64,000 nucleotides of DNA from Kitasatospora sp. NBC_01246 (GCF_036226505.1 NZ_CP108484.1:682001-746000); one strand, 5' to 3'. Shown: positions 32,717-42,064, counted from the first letter of the stretch. The notes: generated by a model not told the origin, from the sequence alone. Made by a program: numbers and translations.

Positions 32717-34321
32717 ATGAGCCCAGCCCCTGCCGTGAACCCGGAACCCCGCCCGCCCTCTGCCCAGCCCGCCGCCGGGAGCGTCGGTGTCCATCAGGTC
32801 ACCAAGCGGTTCGGTGCCGTCCAGGCCCTCGGTGGCGTGACCCTCGACTTCCCGGCCGGTCAGGTGACCGCGTTGATGGGGGAGAACGGGGCGGGCAAGT
32901 CGACCCTGCTGAAGATCCTGACCGGTGACCACCAGCCGACCGAGGGCCACGTCGTCCTCGACGGCCGCCCGCTGGCCCTGTCCTCGCCGACCGACGCCCG
33001 CCGCGCCGGGATCCGGATCATCCCCCAGGAACCCGAGATCATCCCGCACGTCTCGGTCGCCGAGAACGTCTACGCCGGCTCCCTGCCCCGCAAGGCCGGC
33101 CGCCGCCTGGACCGCGCCGAACTGCGCCGGCGCATCACCACCGACCTGTCGCGCCTCGGCTTCGCCGGCGTCCTGGACCCCGACCTGCTCGGCTCCCAGC
33201 TGACCCCCGCCCAGCGCCAACTCGTCGAGATCCTGCGCGCCCTGACCGGCGACGCCAAGGTCATCGCCTTCGACGAACCCACCTCCTCGCTCTCCGAGCA
33301 CGAGGTCGACGCCCTGTTCGCCCTCATCCGCCGCCTGCGCGACCAGGGCGTCGCCGTCATCTACGTCTCCCACCGCATGCAGGAGATCTTCCAACTCGCC
33401 GACCGCATCGCCGTCCTGCGCGACGGCGCCCTCGCCGGCGTCCAGGACGCCGCGACCACCACCGAGGGCGAACTCGTCCGCCTCATGGTCGGCCGCGACC
33501 TCAGCAGCATGTTCTCCCGCCAGGACGTCGCCACCGACCGCGTCGTCCTCGACGTCCGCGGCGTCACCACCGACGCCGTCCACGACATCACCCTGCGCGT
33601 CCACGCCGGCGAAGTCCTCGGCCTCGCCGGCCTGATCGGCGCCGGACGCTCCGAACTCGCCCTCGCCCTCGCCGGCGACCTGCCCATCCACTCCGGCACC
33701 GTCACCCTCGACGGCGAGCGCCTGCCCTCCGGCAACCCCGGCGCCGTCATCCGCGCCGGCCTCGGCCTGGCCCCCGAGGAACGCAAGGCCCAGGCCCTGT
33801 TCCTGCAGCGCTCCATCCGCGACAACACCTCCCTCGTCGTCCTGGAACGCCTGCGCCGCCTGCGCTTCGTGCGCCGCGGCGCCGAACGCGAACTCGCCCA
33901 GGACTACACCGACCGCCTGCGCGTGCGCACCCCCTCCATCGAGCACGAGGTCCGCAAACTCTCCGGCGGCAACCAGCAGAAGGTCGTCCTCGCCCGCTGG
34001 CTCGCCCGCAAGCCCAAGGTCCTCATCCTCGACGAACCCACCCGCGGCATCGACGTCGGCGCCAAGGCCGAGATCTACCAGATCATCGCCGACCTCGCCC
34101 AGGAAGGCATCGCCGTCCTGGTCATCTCCTCCGAACTCCCCGAAGTCCTCGGCCTCGCCGACCGGATCGTCGTCATGCAGAACGGCCGCATCACCGGCGA
34201 ACTCCCCCGCGCCCGGGCCACCGAGGAAGCCATCCTCGCCCTCGCCATGGCCGACGACATCACCCACGACAAGCCGACCACCGCCCCCACGACGACGACC
34301 GCCCCTGGAGCCCGCGCATGA
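32717..34321 (+). CDS. Sugar ABC transporter ATPase, double-domain (AraG/MglA type)
   Basis: A 534-aa ATPase with two nucleotide-binding domains. Domain 1 has Walker A GENGAGKST and Walker B VIAFDEPTSS with a degenerate signature (LTPAQRQ). Domain 2 has a degenerate Walker A (GLIGAGRSE), a full signature LSGGNQQK and Walker B LILDEPTRGID, as usual for sugar importers of this class. ATG 32717 is used because AAGGTGA lies just before it; a GTG nine bases upstream is inside that Shine-Dalgarno. Its stop overlaps the permease start (ATGA). Confidence 0.93.
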   Translation: MSPAPAVNPEPRPPSAQPAAGSVGVHQVTKRFGAVQALGGVTLDFPAGQVTALMGENGAGKSTLLKILTGDHQPTEGHVVLDGRPLALSSPTDARRAGIRIIPQEPEIIPHVSVAENVYAGSLPRKAGRRLDRAELRRRITTDLSRLGFAGVLDPDLLGSQLTPAQRQLVEILRALTGDAKVIAFDEPTSSLSEHEVDALFALIRRLRDQGVAVIYVSHRMQEIFQLADRIAVLRDGALAGVQDAATTTEGELVRLMVGRDLSSMFSRQDVATDRVVLDVRGVTTDAVHDITLRVHAGEVLGLAGLIGAGRSELALALAGDLPIHSGTVTLDGERLPSGNPGAVIRAGLGLAPEERKAQALFLQRSIRDNTSLVVLERLRRLRFVRRGAERELAQDYTDRLRVRTPSIEHEVRKLSGGNQQKVVLARWLARKPKVLILDEPTRGIDVGAKAEIYQIIADLAQEGIAVLVISSELPEVLGLADRIVVMQNGRITGELPRARATEEAILALAMADDITHDKPTTAPTTTTAPGARA

Positions 34322-35352
34322 GCACCACCACCGCCCGGCCGACCGCCGAGAACGGCGCACCACACCGGCCCACCAAGAACCGCGCCTCGCTCCTGGCCTC
34401 CATCGGCGGTCAGAACCTGAGCCTGATCGGCGCCCTCGTCCTGGTGCTGGCCCTGTTCGGCATCCTGAACGACAACTTCCTCAGCATCACCAACATGCAG
34501 GTCATCGCCGAGGCCGCCACCATCACCGGCCTCCTCGCCGTCGTCCAGACCGTCGTCATCATCTGCGGCGGCCTCGACATCTCCGTCGGCTCCCAGGTCG
34601 GCATCGCCTCCGTCGTCTCCGCCATGGCCTTCACCTCCGCCGGCTCCAACGCCCTCGCCGGCATCGCCGCCGCCATCGGCATCGGCATCGCCGTCGGCAT
34701 CCTCAACGGCGTCATCATCGTCTACGGCCGCGTCAACCCCACCATCGCCACCCTCGCCGGCCTCGCCGCCTACAAGGGCATCGCCCAACTCGTCTCCAAC
34801 GGCCGCGCCCAGGGCTACGTCCTCAACAACGACCTCTTCGTCTTCCTCGGACGCGGCAAGATCGCCGGCCTGCCCGTCATGGTCTGGCTCCTCATCGTCG
34901 TCGCCACCACCGTCCACCTCCTCCTCAAGTACACCGACATCGGCCGCAACATCTACGCCATCGGCGGCAACGACACCGCCGCCCGCCTCGCCGGCATCAA
35001 CATCAACAAATACCTCGTCTCCGTCTACGCCCTCATCGGCATCGTCGCCGCCGTCGCCGGCATCCTCCTCACCGCCCGCACCGGCTCCGGCCAGCCCACC
35101 TCCGGCAGCGAAGGCCTCGAACTCAAGGCCATCACCGCCGCCGCCCTCGGCGGCTGCGCCCTCAAGGGCGGCAAGGGCGGCATCGGCGGCACCCTCCTCG
35201 CCGTCGCCCTCCTCGGCTGCCTCGAGAACGGCCTCACCGTCGAAGGCATCAACTCCTTCTGGCAGAACGTCGCCCAGGGCGCCCTCCTCGTCGCCGCCGT
35301 CGTCATCCAGCAGCGCCGCAACGGCGAACGCGCCATCGGCCTCCCCGCCTAG
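34318..35352 (+). CDS. Sugar ABC transporter permease (AraH/RbsC type)
   Basis: A 344-aa membrane permease with about 8-10 helices. The BPD_transp_2 motifs are visible: ICGGLDISVGSQVGIASVV (near 82-100), NGVIIVYGRVNPTIATLAG (near 130-148) and GRNIYAIGGNDTAARLAGIN (EAA-like loop near 222). It forms the importer with the two preceding gene products. Codon use is extremely uniform, with almost only C-ending codons, like the 3' half of the ATPase gene. A hairpin follows the stop. Confidence 0.92.
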   Translation: MSTTTARPTAENGAPHRPTKNRASLLASIGGQNLSLIGALVLVLALFGILNDNFLSITNMQVIAEAATITGLLAVVQTVVIICGGLDISVGSQVGIASVVSAMAFTSAGSNALAGIAAAIGIGIAVGILNGVIIVYGRVNPTIATLAGLAAYKGIAQLVSNGRAQGYVLNNDLFVFLGRGKIAGLPVMVWLLIVVATTVHLLLKYTDIGRNIYAIGGNDTAARLAGININKYLVSVYALIGIVAAVAGILLTARTGSGQPTSGSEGLELKAITAAALGGCALKGGKGGIGGTLLAVALLGCLENGLTVEGINSFWQNVAQGALLVAAVVIQQRRNGERAIGLPA

Positions 35353-35364
35353 ACACCGGGCCCA

Positions 35365-35392
35365 GGCCTCCGGACCGATCGGCCCGGAGGCC
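35365..35392 (+). terminator. ABC operon terminator
   Basis: GGCCTCCGG (35365-35373) and CCGGAGGCC (35384-35392) enclose a loop that itself contains the palindrome CCGATCGG. It begins 13 bases after the permease stop. Confidence 0.75.
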
Positions 35393-35515
35393 GTGCCGGG
35401 TCAGCGACTTCCGCACCCGCCCGGCCGGCGGCGCCCGTTCGACGAACGGACCGCTCCGGTCGCGCCCGTGGGGAACGGCGAGGGCCGCCGAGGGTCGGCC
35501 CGCTCGCCACAGACT

Positions 35516-35550
35516 GCCGGTGGTACCCGACTGGACCGGGTGCCACCGGC
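35516..35550. promoter_or_regulatory. Inverted repeat upstream of the first DeoR gene
   Basis: GCCGGTGGTACCCG (35516-35529) and CGGGTGCCACCGGC (35537-35550) pair with one mismatch around a 7-nt loop, 132 bases before the DeoR start. It could be a second terminator or a leader or operator element. Confidence 0.5.
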
Positions 35551-35681
35551 GGTTCCGTACCGGCCGCGTGGCCTCCGACTCACCACCGGGCCCGTCCCGG
35601 AACCGCGTTCGACGGAGCCGTCCTCGACGGGACCGTCTCGATGGAGCCGTATCCGATCCGCCCGAGGGAGCTGACCACAGT

Positions 35682-36545
35682 ATGGTGATGCCCGATCAGG
35701 GGCTGCTCGCCCAGCAGCGCCGCGCCCTCATCCTGGAGGCGGTCCGGCGCGACGGCGCCGTGCGGGTGTCCGACCTGTCCGTCGCGTTCGGAGTCTCCGA
35801 CATGACGATCCGGCGCGACCTCGACGCCCTGGCGCGGTCCGGGGCGGTGGAGAAGGTGCACGGCGGCGCGGTCACCGCCGGCACCGCCCAGGAGCTCGGC
35901 TTCGAGGTGAAGTCCACCCTCGAATCGGCGGCCAAGGCCACCATCGCCGAGGCGACCGCCGCCCTGGTCGAACCCGGCACGGTGGTGGCCCTCAGCGGCG
36001 GTTCCACCACGCACGCCGTGGCGACCCAGCTGCTGAACGTCCCGGACCTGACCATCCTCACCAACTCGCTGCCGATCGAACGCCTGGTGCGCGGCGCCAC
36101 GGACACCGCCCAGCGGCCGCCCGTCGTGCTCCTGACCGGCGGCAGTGCGACGCCCTCGGAGGCCCTCGTCGGGCCCATCACCGACCAGGCCATCGCCTCG
36201 CTCCACGTCGATCTGCTGATCCTCGGCACCCACGGGGTCACCGAGAACGAGGGGCTCACCAGCCCCAATCTCGCGGAGGCCCAGGCCAACCGGATGTTCA
36301 TCTCGCGCGCCCGCCGCGTCGCGGTGGCGGCGGACCACACCAAGTGGGGCGTCACGGGGCTCAGCACCTTCGCCGACCTGGACCAGATCGGCTGGTTCGT
36401 CACCGACGACGGGATGCCGCCGCAGGCCCGTGCCGTCCTCGCGGAGCGGGTCGGCAAGCTGATCATCACCACCCCCGGCGCCGCCCCGGAGAACGACGGC
36501 AGGAAGCCGGGCCCGCTCCCGCGGGGGCCGCGGCCGCCGGAGTGA
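35682..36545 (+). CDS. DeoR-family sugar repressor
   Basis: A 287-aa regulator. The N-terminal DeoR HTH is LLAQQRRALILEAVRRDGAV followed by VSDLSVAFGVSDMTIRRDLD and VEKVHGGAV; the effector domain (DeoRC, sugar-phosphate isomerase-like) has LSGGSTTHAVA, LTNSLP, LLTGGSA, ILGTHGVTENEGLTSPNLAEA and VAADHTKWG. ATG 35682 and 35688 are both possible. It follows the ABC transporter genes and shares about half its residues by eye with the convergent DeoR at 36647-37462. Binding of a sugar phosphate such as galactose-1-phosphate or tagatose-phosphate is likely but not shown. Confidence 0.9.
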   Translation: MVMPDQGLLAQQRRALILEAVRRDGAVRVSDLSVAFGVSDMTIRRDLDALARSGAVEKVHGGAVTAGTAQELGFEVKSTLESAAKATIAEATAALVEPGTVVALSGGSTTHAVATQLLNVPDLTILTNSLPIERLVRGATDTAQRPPVVLLTGGSATPSEALVGPITDQAIASLHVDLLILGTHGVTENEGLTSPNLAEAQANRMFISRARRVAVAADHTKWGVTGLSTFADLDQIGWFVTDDGMPPQARAVLAERVGKLIITTPGAAPENDGRKPGPLPRGPRPPE

Positions 36546-36579
36546 CCGCCGCGGAGCGGCGGTGGCACGGCCGGTCGGC

Positions 36580-36660
36580 CCTCGGGACCGGGTCGGTCCT
36601 CGGGACCGGGTCGGTCCTCGGGACCGGGTCGCCCCTCGGGAACGGGTCAGTCCTTGGGGA
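36580..36660. repeat. 18-bp tandem repeat between convergent DeoR genes
   Basis: Four units of CCTCGGGACCGGGTCGGT (36580-36597, 36598-36615, 36616-36633, 36634-36651) with increasing divergence, then a partial fifth. The fourth contains the TCA stop (36647) of the second DeoR gene, so the 3' end of that gene appears to have been copied outward. Confidence 0.85.
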
Positions 36661-37462
36661 CGGGCGCGACGACGAGTTCGCCGACCGTGTCTTCCAGCAC
36701 CGCGCGGGCCTGGCCGGAGATCCCGTCGTCGGTCACGAAGCAGTCCACGTCGGCCAGGGTGGCGAAGGAACTCAGCGCCACCACACCCCACTTGGTGTGG
36801 TCCGCGACCACCGCCACCCGGCGCGCGGCGGCCACCAGGGCCCGGTTGGTCTCGGCCTCGGCGAGGTTGGGGGTGGTGAGCCCGGCCTGCTCGGAGACCC
36901 CGTGCGTGCCGAGGATCAGCAGGTCCATGTGGAGGCTGCGGACCGCCTGGTCGGCCAGCGGCCCGACCAGCGCCGCCGAGCGGGTCGGGCTGCCGCCGGT
37001 GACCAGCAGGGTCGGCGCCGCGTCGCCCAGCTCCCGGCGGGCGGTGCGCAGCAGCTCGGCGACGGGCAGGGAGTTGGTGACGACGGTCAGGCGGGGGACG
37101 GTGAGCAGTCGCGAGGCGACGGCGAAGGACGTGGTGCCGGCGGAGAGCGCGACGACGGTGCCGGGCTCGACCAGGGCGGCGGCCGCGTCCGCGAGGGCCG
37201 CCTTGGCCGCGGACTCCCGGGTGGACTTGGCCTCGAAGCCGGGTTCGTCGGTGGTCGCGGTCGGTCCGGTCACCGCGACGGCGCCGCCGTGGACCTTCTC
37301 CACTCCGCCGCTGCGGGCGAGCGCGTCGAGGTCCCGGCGGATGGTCATGTCCGAGACGCCGAGCTCCTCGACCAGGTCGGCGACCCGGACGGCGCCGTCC
37401 CTGCGGACGTACTCCAGGATGAGCGCCCGACGCTGCTGCGCCAGCATGCCCTGATCCGCCAC
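36647..37462 (-). CDS. DeoR-family sugar repressor (second copy)
   Basis: A 271-aa paralogue of the DeoR at 35682, with the same motif order: MLAQQRRALILEYVRRDGAV, LGVSDMTIRRDLDALARSGG, VEKVHGGAVAV, LSAGTTSFAVA, VTNSLPVAEL, LLVTGGSPTRSAAL and ILGTHGVSEQAGLTTPNLAE. GTG 37462 is preceded by GGGGAG. It is transcribed away from galTEK, whose promoter lies in the shared 522-base gap, so control of galTEK and of itself is likely. The near-identical recognition helices of the two DeoR proteins suggest overlapping operators. Confidence 0.9.
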   Translation of the reverse strand: MADQGMLAQQRRALILEYVRRDGAVRVADLVEELGVSDMTIRRDLDALARSGGVEKVHGGAVAVTGPTATTDEPGFEAKSTRESAAKAALADAAAALVEPGTVVALSAGTTSFAVASRLLTVPRLTVVTNSLPVAELLRTARRELGDAAPTLLVTGGSPTRSAALVGPLADQAVRSLHMDLLILGTHGVSEQAGLTTPNLAEAETNRALVAAARRVAVVADHTKWGVVALSSFATLADVDCFVTDDGISGQARAVLEDTVGELVVAPVPKD

Positions 37463-37984
37463 GACGCTCCCCGTTCCGGTCCCTGTCCCGCCCACGGCCG
37501 CGCGCGGCGCGCCTGTGCGCCGTCGGCCGGGTCTGCCGGCCACCAACGTAGCGCAGGGGAGAACAGGATCGAACGGCGGAGCGCCTCCTTCCGGTCGTGT
37601 CCGGGGGCTCGCCCGCCCGCCGCTGGTGGAACGTGTTGACCTGGCCGTCCTCGGCCCGCTGCTGCGGCGAACCGCGGCCCGGGCACGTCCTGGGGCGGCC
37701 GCCGGGCGCGCCCGGCGCGGTCCGCGCGCCCCCTCGGGCACCGTCGCGACCCGCGAAACCGCCTGGACCCGCCCGCTTCCCCGGCGTCCGCCCGGCCCCG
37801 CGGCACCGGCCTCTCGGGCCCCGCGTGTCCGTCCTGGCGCGGCCGCCGCCCGCCGTGCCAGGCTCGCCGTAGGTTCCCGATTCACCACCGTTGCTTTTTG
37901 CTCATTTATGTTTGATTATGTGGTGCCACAGTCCGTTGGCGGAGCGAGGCACTCGCCGCCCGGGACCCCCGCCGAGAGGAAGCC
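37463..37984. other. 522-base divergent region upstream of galT
   Basis: No gene supported; the 37500-37860 part is GC-rich and featureless to me. The last 100 bases (37885-37925) are strikingly AT-rich and hold the gal promoter and operator-like T-rich repeats. Confidence 0.55.
37889..37920 (+). promoter_or_regulatory. AT-rich operator/promoter of galTEK
   Basis: CGTTGCTTTTTGCTC (37889-37903) and TATGTTTGATTATG (37907-37920) form two T-rich half-site-like elements about one and a half helical turns apart, as DeoR-family sites often do. They match the pattern before the ABC operon. The galT start is 65 bases downstream. Confidence 0.5.
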
Positions 37985-39088
37985 GTGATCAGGACGACCA
38001 GCAAGCTCGCCGACGGGCGCGAGCTGATCTATTTCGACAGCGACGTGCCCGCCCACCGCGGCACCGCGGACCTCCGCCCCCTGGAGGCCCCGGCCAACCG
38101 CTCGGAGATCCGCCGCGACGCGGTGACCGGCGCCTGGGTGACCGTCGCCGCCCACCGCCAGGCCCGGACGTACCAGCCGCCGGCCGACGAATGTCCGCTC
38201 TGCCCGTCCCGCGACGGCCGGTTCAGCGAGATCCCCGACGCCGACTACCAGGTCGCCGTCTTCGAGAACCGCTTCCCCTCGCTCGCCGCGGACAGCCCCG
38301 CCCCCGAGGGCGCCGCCGGCGACCCGCTGCGCACCGCCCTGGCCGGCACCGGTCGCTGCGAGGTCGTCTGCTTCACCTCCGACCACCAGTCGTCCTTCGC
38401 CGCCCTGGACGAGGCGCACGCCCGGCTGGTCCTGGACGCCTGGACCGACCGCACCGCCGAACTCTCCGCGCTGCCGGGCGTCGAGCAGGTCTACTGCTTC
38501 GAGAACCGCGGCGCCGAGATCGGCGTCACGCTCGCCCACCCGCACGGCCAGATCTACGCCTTCCCCTTCGCCACCCCGCGCACCGCCCGGATGGTGGAGC
38601 AGGCCGCGAAGCACCGGGCCGCCACCGGCCGCAACCTCTTCGAGGACCTGCTCGACGCCGAGCGCGGCGACCCCCGGCGCACCGTCCTCACCGGCCGGCA
38701 CTGGACCGCCTTCGTGCCGTTCGCCGCCCGCTGGCCCTACGAGGTGCACCTCTACCCCAACCGCCGGGTCGGCGACCTCACCCGGCTCACCGAGGCCGAG
38801 CGCGCCGAGTTCCCCGGTGTCTACCTGGAGCTGCTGCGCCGCTTCGACCGGCTGTTCACCGCACCCGGCGCCGACGGGCCCGCCGCGCCGACCCCGTACA
38901 TCTCCGCCTGGCACCAGGCCCCCGCCACCAACGGCGCGGAGCTCGCCCTGCACCTGGAGCTGTTCACCATCCGGCGGACCGCCGACAAGCTGAAGTACCT
39001 GGCCGGCGTGGAGTCCGGCATGGACGCCTTCGTCAACGACGTGTCGCCCGAGACGGCCGCCGAGCGACTGCGCGAGGTGGCGTCATGA
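37985..39088 (+). CDS. galT: Galactose-1-phosphate uridylyltransferase
   Basis: A 367-aa HIT-superfamily enzyme that exchanges UMP between UDP-glucose and galactose-1-phosphate. The nucleophile lies in AHPHGQ, with His187 as the second histidine of [12 protein letters not shown] gives the zinc-binding cysteines; FENRFPSL and the C-terminal ISAWHQAP and HLELF segments are typical. Start GTG 37985 follows AGAGGAAG. It overlaps galE by four bases and leads the galTEK operon. Confidence 0.95.
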   Translation: MIRTTSKLADGRELIYFDSDVPAHRGTADLRPLEAPANRSEIRRDAVTGAWVTVAAHRQARTYQPPADECPLCPSRDGRFSEIPDADYQVAVFENRFPSLAADSPAPEGAAGDPLRTALAGTGRCEVVCFTSDHQSSFAALDEAHARLVLDAWTDRTAELSALPGVEQVYCFENRGAEIGVTLAHPHGQIYAFPFATPRTARMVEQAAKHRAATGRNLFEDLLDAERGDPRRTVLTGRHWTAFVPFAARWPYEVHLYPNRRVGDLTRLTEAERAEFPGVYLELLRRFDRLFTAPGADGPAAPTPYISAWHQAPATNGAELALHLELFTIRRTADKLKYLAGVESGMDAFVNDVSPETAAERLREVAS

Positions 39089-40053
39089 GCGCCGCCCGCA
39101 GGTACCTGGTCACGGGTGGCGCCGGCTATGTCGGCAGCGTGGTCGCCGCCCACCTGCTGGAGGCGGGACACCGGGTGACCGTCCTGGACGACCTCTCCAC
39201 CGGCTTCCGCGAGGGTGTGCCGGCCGGCGCCGAGTTCGTGCGGGGGCGCATCCAGGAGGCGGGCGAGGTCCTCGACGCCTCCTTCGACGGGGTGCTGCAC
39301 TTCGCGGCCTCCTCGCAGGTCGGCGAGTCGGTCGCGGACCCGGAGAAGTACTGGCGCAACAACGTGGCCGGCTCGCTGGAGCTGATCAGCGCGATGCGCG
39401 CGGCGGGCGTGCGCAAGCTGGTGTTCTCCTCCACCGCCGCCACCTACGGCGAGCCGGAGTCGGTGCCGATCGCCGAGACCGCCCGCACCGCGCCCACCAG
39501 CACCTACGGCGCCACCAAGCTGGCCGTCGACCACCTGATCACCAGCGAGGCCGTCGCGCACGGCCTGGCCGCCGTCTCGCTGCGCTACTTCAACGTGGCC
39601 GGCGCGTACGGCGCCTACGGCGAGCGGCACGACCCCGAGTCGCACCTGATCCCGCTGGTCTTCCAGGCCGCGCTCGGGCAGCGCCCGCACATCGCGGTCT
39701 ACGGCGACGACTACCCGACCGAGGACGGCACCTGCGTCCGCGACTACATCCACGTCGCGGACCTCGCCGACGCCCACCTGCTGGCGCTGGACGCCGCCGA
39801 AGCGGGCGAGCACCTGATCTGCAACCTCGGCAACGGCAGCGGCTTCTCGGTCCGCGAGGTCATCGAGTCGGTCAAGCGCGTCACCGGCCGCGAGATCCCG
39901 GTGGTCACCGCCGAGCGCCGGGCCGGCGACCCCGCCGTCCTGGTGGCCTCCGCCGAGCGCGCCCACCAGAGGCTTGGCTGGACCCCCAAGCGCCCCAACC
40001 TCGACGACATCGTCGCCGACGCCTGGAACTTCACCCTGGAGCACCCCGCATGA
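39085..40053 (+). CDS. galE: UDP-glucose 4-epimerase
   Basis: A 322-aa extended short-chain dehydrogenase. NAD motif TGGAGYVGS is at 10-18, the catalytic set is FSSTAATYG (Ser/Thr near 115-117) and Y141xxxK145 (TYGATK), and substrate segments are RYFNVAGA and [11 protein letters not shown]. It interconverts UDP-galactose and UDP-glucose. ATG 39085 overlaps the galT stop and its own stop overlaps galK (ATGA), so translation is coupled. Confidence 0.95.
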   Translation: MSAARRYLVTGGAGYVGSVVAAHLLEAGHRVTVLDDLSTGFREGVPAGAEFVRGRIQEAGEVLDASFDGVLHFAASSQVGESVADPEKYWRNNVAGSLELISAMRAAGVRKLVFSSTAATYGEPESVPIAETARTAPTSTYGATKLAVDHLITSEAVAHGLAAVSLRYFNVAGAYGAYGERHDPESHLIPLVFQAALGQRPHIAVYGDDYPTEDGTCVRDYIHVADLADAHLLALDAAEAGEHLICNLGNGSGFSVREVIESVKRVTGREIPVVTAERRAGDPAVLVASAERAHQRLGWTPKRPNLDDIVADAWNFTLEHPA

Positions 40054-41180
40054 CCACCTTCCGGACGCTGTTCTCCGCCGACCCCGAGGGCACCTGGGCC
40101 GCCCCCGGCCGGGTCAACCTGATCGGCGAGCACACCGACTACAACGACGGCTTCGTCCTTCCCGTCGCCCTCCCCCACACCACCCGCGTCCAGGCCCGCC
40201 GCCGCGACGACAGCCTGCTGCGCCTGCACAGCACCCGGGGCGGCGACGAGATCACCACCCTCGACCTCGACAAGCTGGAGCCCGGGACCACCACCGGCTG
40301 GACCGCGTACCCCGCGGCCGTCGTCTGGGCCCTTCGCGACGCGGGCCACGCCGTCGCCGGCGCCGATCTGCTGATCGACAGCGACGTCCCCGAGGGCGCC
40401 GGCCTCTCCTCGTCCGCCGCCCTGCAGTGCGCCGTCGCCACCGCCTACAACGACCTGTACCACCTCGGCCTGGACGGGATGCAGCTCGCCCTGCTCGCCC
40501 AGCGCGCCGAGAACGCCTACGTCGGCGTCCCCTGCGGGATCATGGACCAGACCGCCTCCCTGTGCTGCCGCGCGGGCCACGCGCTCCTCCTCGACACCCG
40601 CGACCTCACCAGCCGCCAGGTGCCGCTCGACCTCGAAGGCGCCGGCCTGCGGCTGCTCGTGATCGACACCCGGGTCAAGCACGACCTCGCCGACGGCGCC
40701 TACGCGAAGCTGCGGGCCGGCTGCGAGCGGGCCGCCGAGCTGCTCGGCCTCGCCGCCCTGCGCGACCTCACGGCCGACGCCCTGCCCGCGGCCCTCGACC
40801 GGCTGCCGGCCGAACTGCGGCCGCTGGTCCGCCACGTGGTCACCGAGGACGACCGGGTACGGCAGGCCACCGCCCTGCTCGACGCCGGCGACCTGGCCGG
40901 CATCGGCGCGGTCCTCACCGCCGGGCACGCCTCGCTCCGCGACGACTACGCGGTCTCCTGCCCCGAGACCGACCTCGCCGCGGACACCGCCGTGGCCGCC
41001 GGCGCCCTCGGCGCCCGGATGACCGGCGGCGGCTTCGGGGGCTCGGTCATCGCGCTCGTCCACCAGGACGACGCCGACCGCGTCACCGCCGCCGTCACCG
41101 CGGCCTTCGCGGCCGCCGGCCACGCCCTGCCGCGAAGCTTCGCGGCCACTCCCGCCGACGGCGCCCGCCGCATCGCCTGA
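40050..41180 (+). CDS. galK: Galactokinase
   Basis: A 376-aa GHMP kinase. The galactokinase signature [19 protein letters not shown] is near 16-34, the ATP loop is [15 protein letters not shown] near 116-130, and [16 protein letters not shown] near 319-334 is motif 3. It phosphorylates galactose entering through the neighbouring importer. A bulged hairpin follows. Confidence 0.95.
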   Translation: MTTFRTLFSADPEGTWAAPGRVNLIGEHTDYNDGFVLPVALPHTTRVQARRRDDSLLRLHSTRGGDEITTLDLDKLEPGTTTGWTAYPAAVVWALRDAGHAVAGADLLIDSDVPEGAGLSSSAALQCAVATAYNDLYHLGLDGMQLALLAQRAENAYVGVPCGIMDQTASLCCRAGHALLLDTRDLTSRQVPLDLEGAGLRLLVIDTRVKHDLADGAYAKLRAGCERAAELLGLAALRDLTADALPAALDRLPAELRPLVRHVVTEDDRVRQATALLDAGDLAGIGAVLTAGHASLRDDYAVSCPETDLAADTAVAAGALGARMTGGGFGGSVIALVHQDDADRVTAAVTAAFAAAGHALPRSFAATPADGARRIA

Positions 41181-41223
41181 CGGGCGTCGACGGGCGGCCG
41201 TCGACGTGCCCCGGTCCGCCCGT

Positions 41224-41252
41224 GTCGTGCCCCGGGCGGGCCCGGGCACGAC
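41224..41252 (+). terminator. Hairpin after galK
   Basis: GTCGTGCCCCGGG (41224-41236) pairs with CCCGGGCACGAC (41241-41252) with one bulged C and a 4-nt loop, in the convergent gap between galK and the response regulator. Confidence 0.7.
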
Positions 41253-41279
41253 CATGTCCGCGGCTGCGGTCCCCGGCCC

Positions 41280-41311
41280 GTTCAGGGGCGGGGACGTTCA
41301 GGGGCGGGGGC
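41280..41311. repeat. 16-bp tandem duplication across a stop codon
   Basis: GTTCAGGGGCGGGGAC (41280-41295) is followed by GTTCAGGGGCGGGGGC (41296-41311). The second copy holds the TCA stop (41298) of the response-regulator gene; the first repeats it downstream. Confidence 0.8.
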
Positions 41312-41723
41312 GGGTGGCGGTGTCGAGGTAGAAGGCGTCGATGGTCTGGACGGCCTGCTCGAACTCGTCCAGGTTGACGGGCTTGGCCACGTACGCGTTG
41401 GCGTGGCTGCTGTAGGCGCCGGTGACGTCGTCCGGGGCGGTGGAGGTGGTGAGCACGACCACCGGGATGGTCCGCAGGTCGTCGTCGTTCTTCAGGACCT
41501 TCAGCAGGTCGCGCCCGTTCATCCGGGGCATGTTGAGGTCGAGGACGATGAGGTCGGGACGCACGCTGTCCGGGGCGCGCAGGTATTCGAGGGCGGCGAC
41601 GCCGTCGGTGACCTGGACCAGGTTGCGCTCCCCGCGCTCGGAGAGGGCTTCCTCGATGAGCATCGCGTCGGCGGCGTCGTCCTCCACGAGCAGGACATCG
41701 AAGGGGCGGGCGGTGGTCATCAT
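41298..41723 (-). CDS. Single-domain response regulator (Rcp1-like)
   Basis: A 141-aa stand-alone receiver domain. Acidic pair LLVEDDAADA (near 11-20), phospho-acceptor D62 (IVLDLNMPRMNG), VVVLTTS threonine and AKPVN lysine are present. The N-terminal AMLIEEAL and N-K-P context fits the Rcp1/CheY-like regulators that pair with phytochrome-type or CHASE3 histidine kinases. The start overlaps the stop of the small upstream gene (ATGA). The kinase at 42179 is divergent and probably its partner. Confidence 0.92.
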   Translation of the reverse strand: MMTTARPFDVLLVEDDAADAMLIEEALSERGERNLVQVTDGVAALEYLRAPDSVRPDLIVLDLNMPRMNGRDLLKVLKNDDDLRTIPVVVLTTSTAPDDVTGAYSSHANAYVAKPVNLDEFEQAVQTIDAFYLDTATRPRP

Positions 41724-42064
41724 CGGGTGCTCCGCGGGTTCTCGGTCGGGTGGTGGAAAAGCCCCGGCCAGCGCCGGCGGGCACCTTGACGGGTCATGCC
41801 GCAGGCGGCGCCGATCTGCGGGTAGCCGGCACCCGCGCGCGCGGCGTCGCCGGCCGCCTCCCGCTGGAGCCGTTCGGTGGCCTGCCGGAGGTGGTCGAGT
41901 ACGTGGAGCAGGCTCAGCGCCTGGGCGGTGTCGCTCACCGCGGGAGCGGCGGGGACCGCCGTCAGCCGCCCGGCCAGCCGCCGGGCGAGGTCTCCCATCG
42001 CGGCGTCCGCGATCGCGGCCGCCTCCTGCGAGGTGGTACGCAGTACGAAGTTCTTGCCGGGCAT
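41720..42064 (-). CDS. Small helix-turn-helix-like protein coupled to the response regulator
   Basis: A 114-aa protein of unknown family, with a helical body (EAAAIADAAMGDLARRLAGR; VLDHLRQATERLQREAAGDA) and a C-terminal segment YPQIGAACGMTRQGARRRWP that resembles a short HTH (IGxxxGMTRQxxxxR). A DNA-binding role is inferred. Start ATG 42064; its stop overlaps the response-regulator start. It is divergent from the histidine kinase. Confidence 0.7.
   Translation of the reverse strand: MPGKNFVLRTTSQEAAAIADAAMGDLARRLAGRLTAVPAAPAVSDTAQALSLLHVLDHLRQATERLQREAAGDAARAGAGYPQIGAACGMTRQGARRRWPGLFHHPTENPRSTR

Larger units (their letters stand above)
35353..35681. other. 329-base region between permease and first DeoR gene
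   Basis: No gene supported. It holds a terminator hairpin (35365-35392) and a second strong inverted repeat (35516-35550) before the DeoR start. Confidence 0.5.

Noticed and set aside
31283..34363. A 1026-codon antisense frame across the ABC operon
   Set aside because: It is Val/Gly/Asp-rich shadow of very high-GC genes with uniform C-ending codons; no domain is seen.
36580..36660. Repeats considered as a CRISPR array
   Set aside because: Units are 18 bp and directly adjacent with no spacers, and no cas genes are present.
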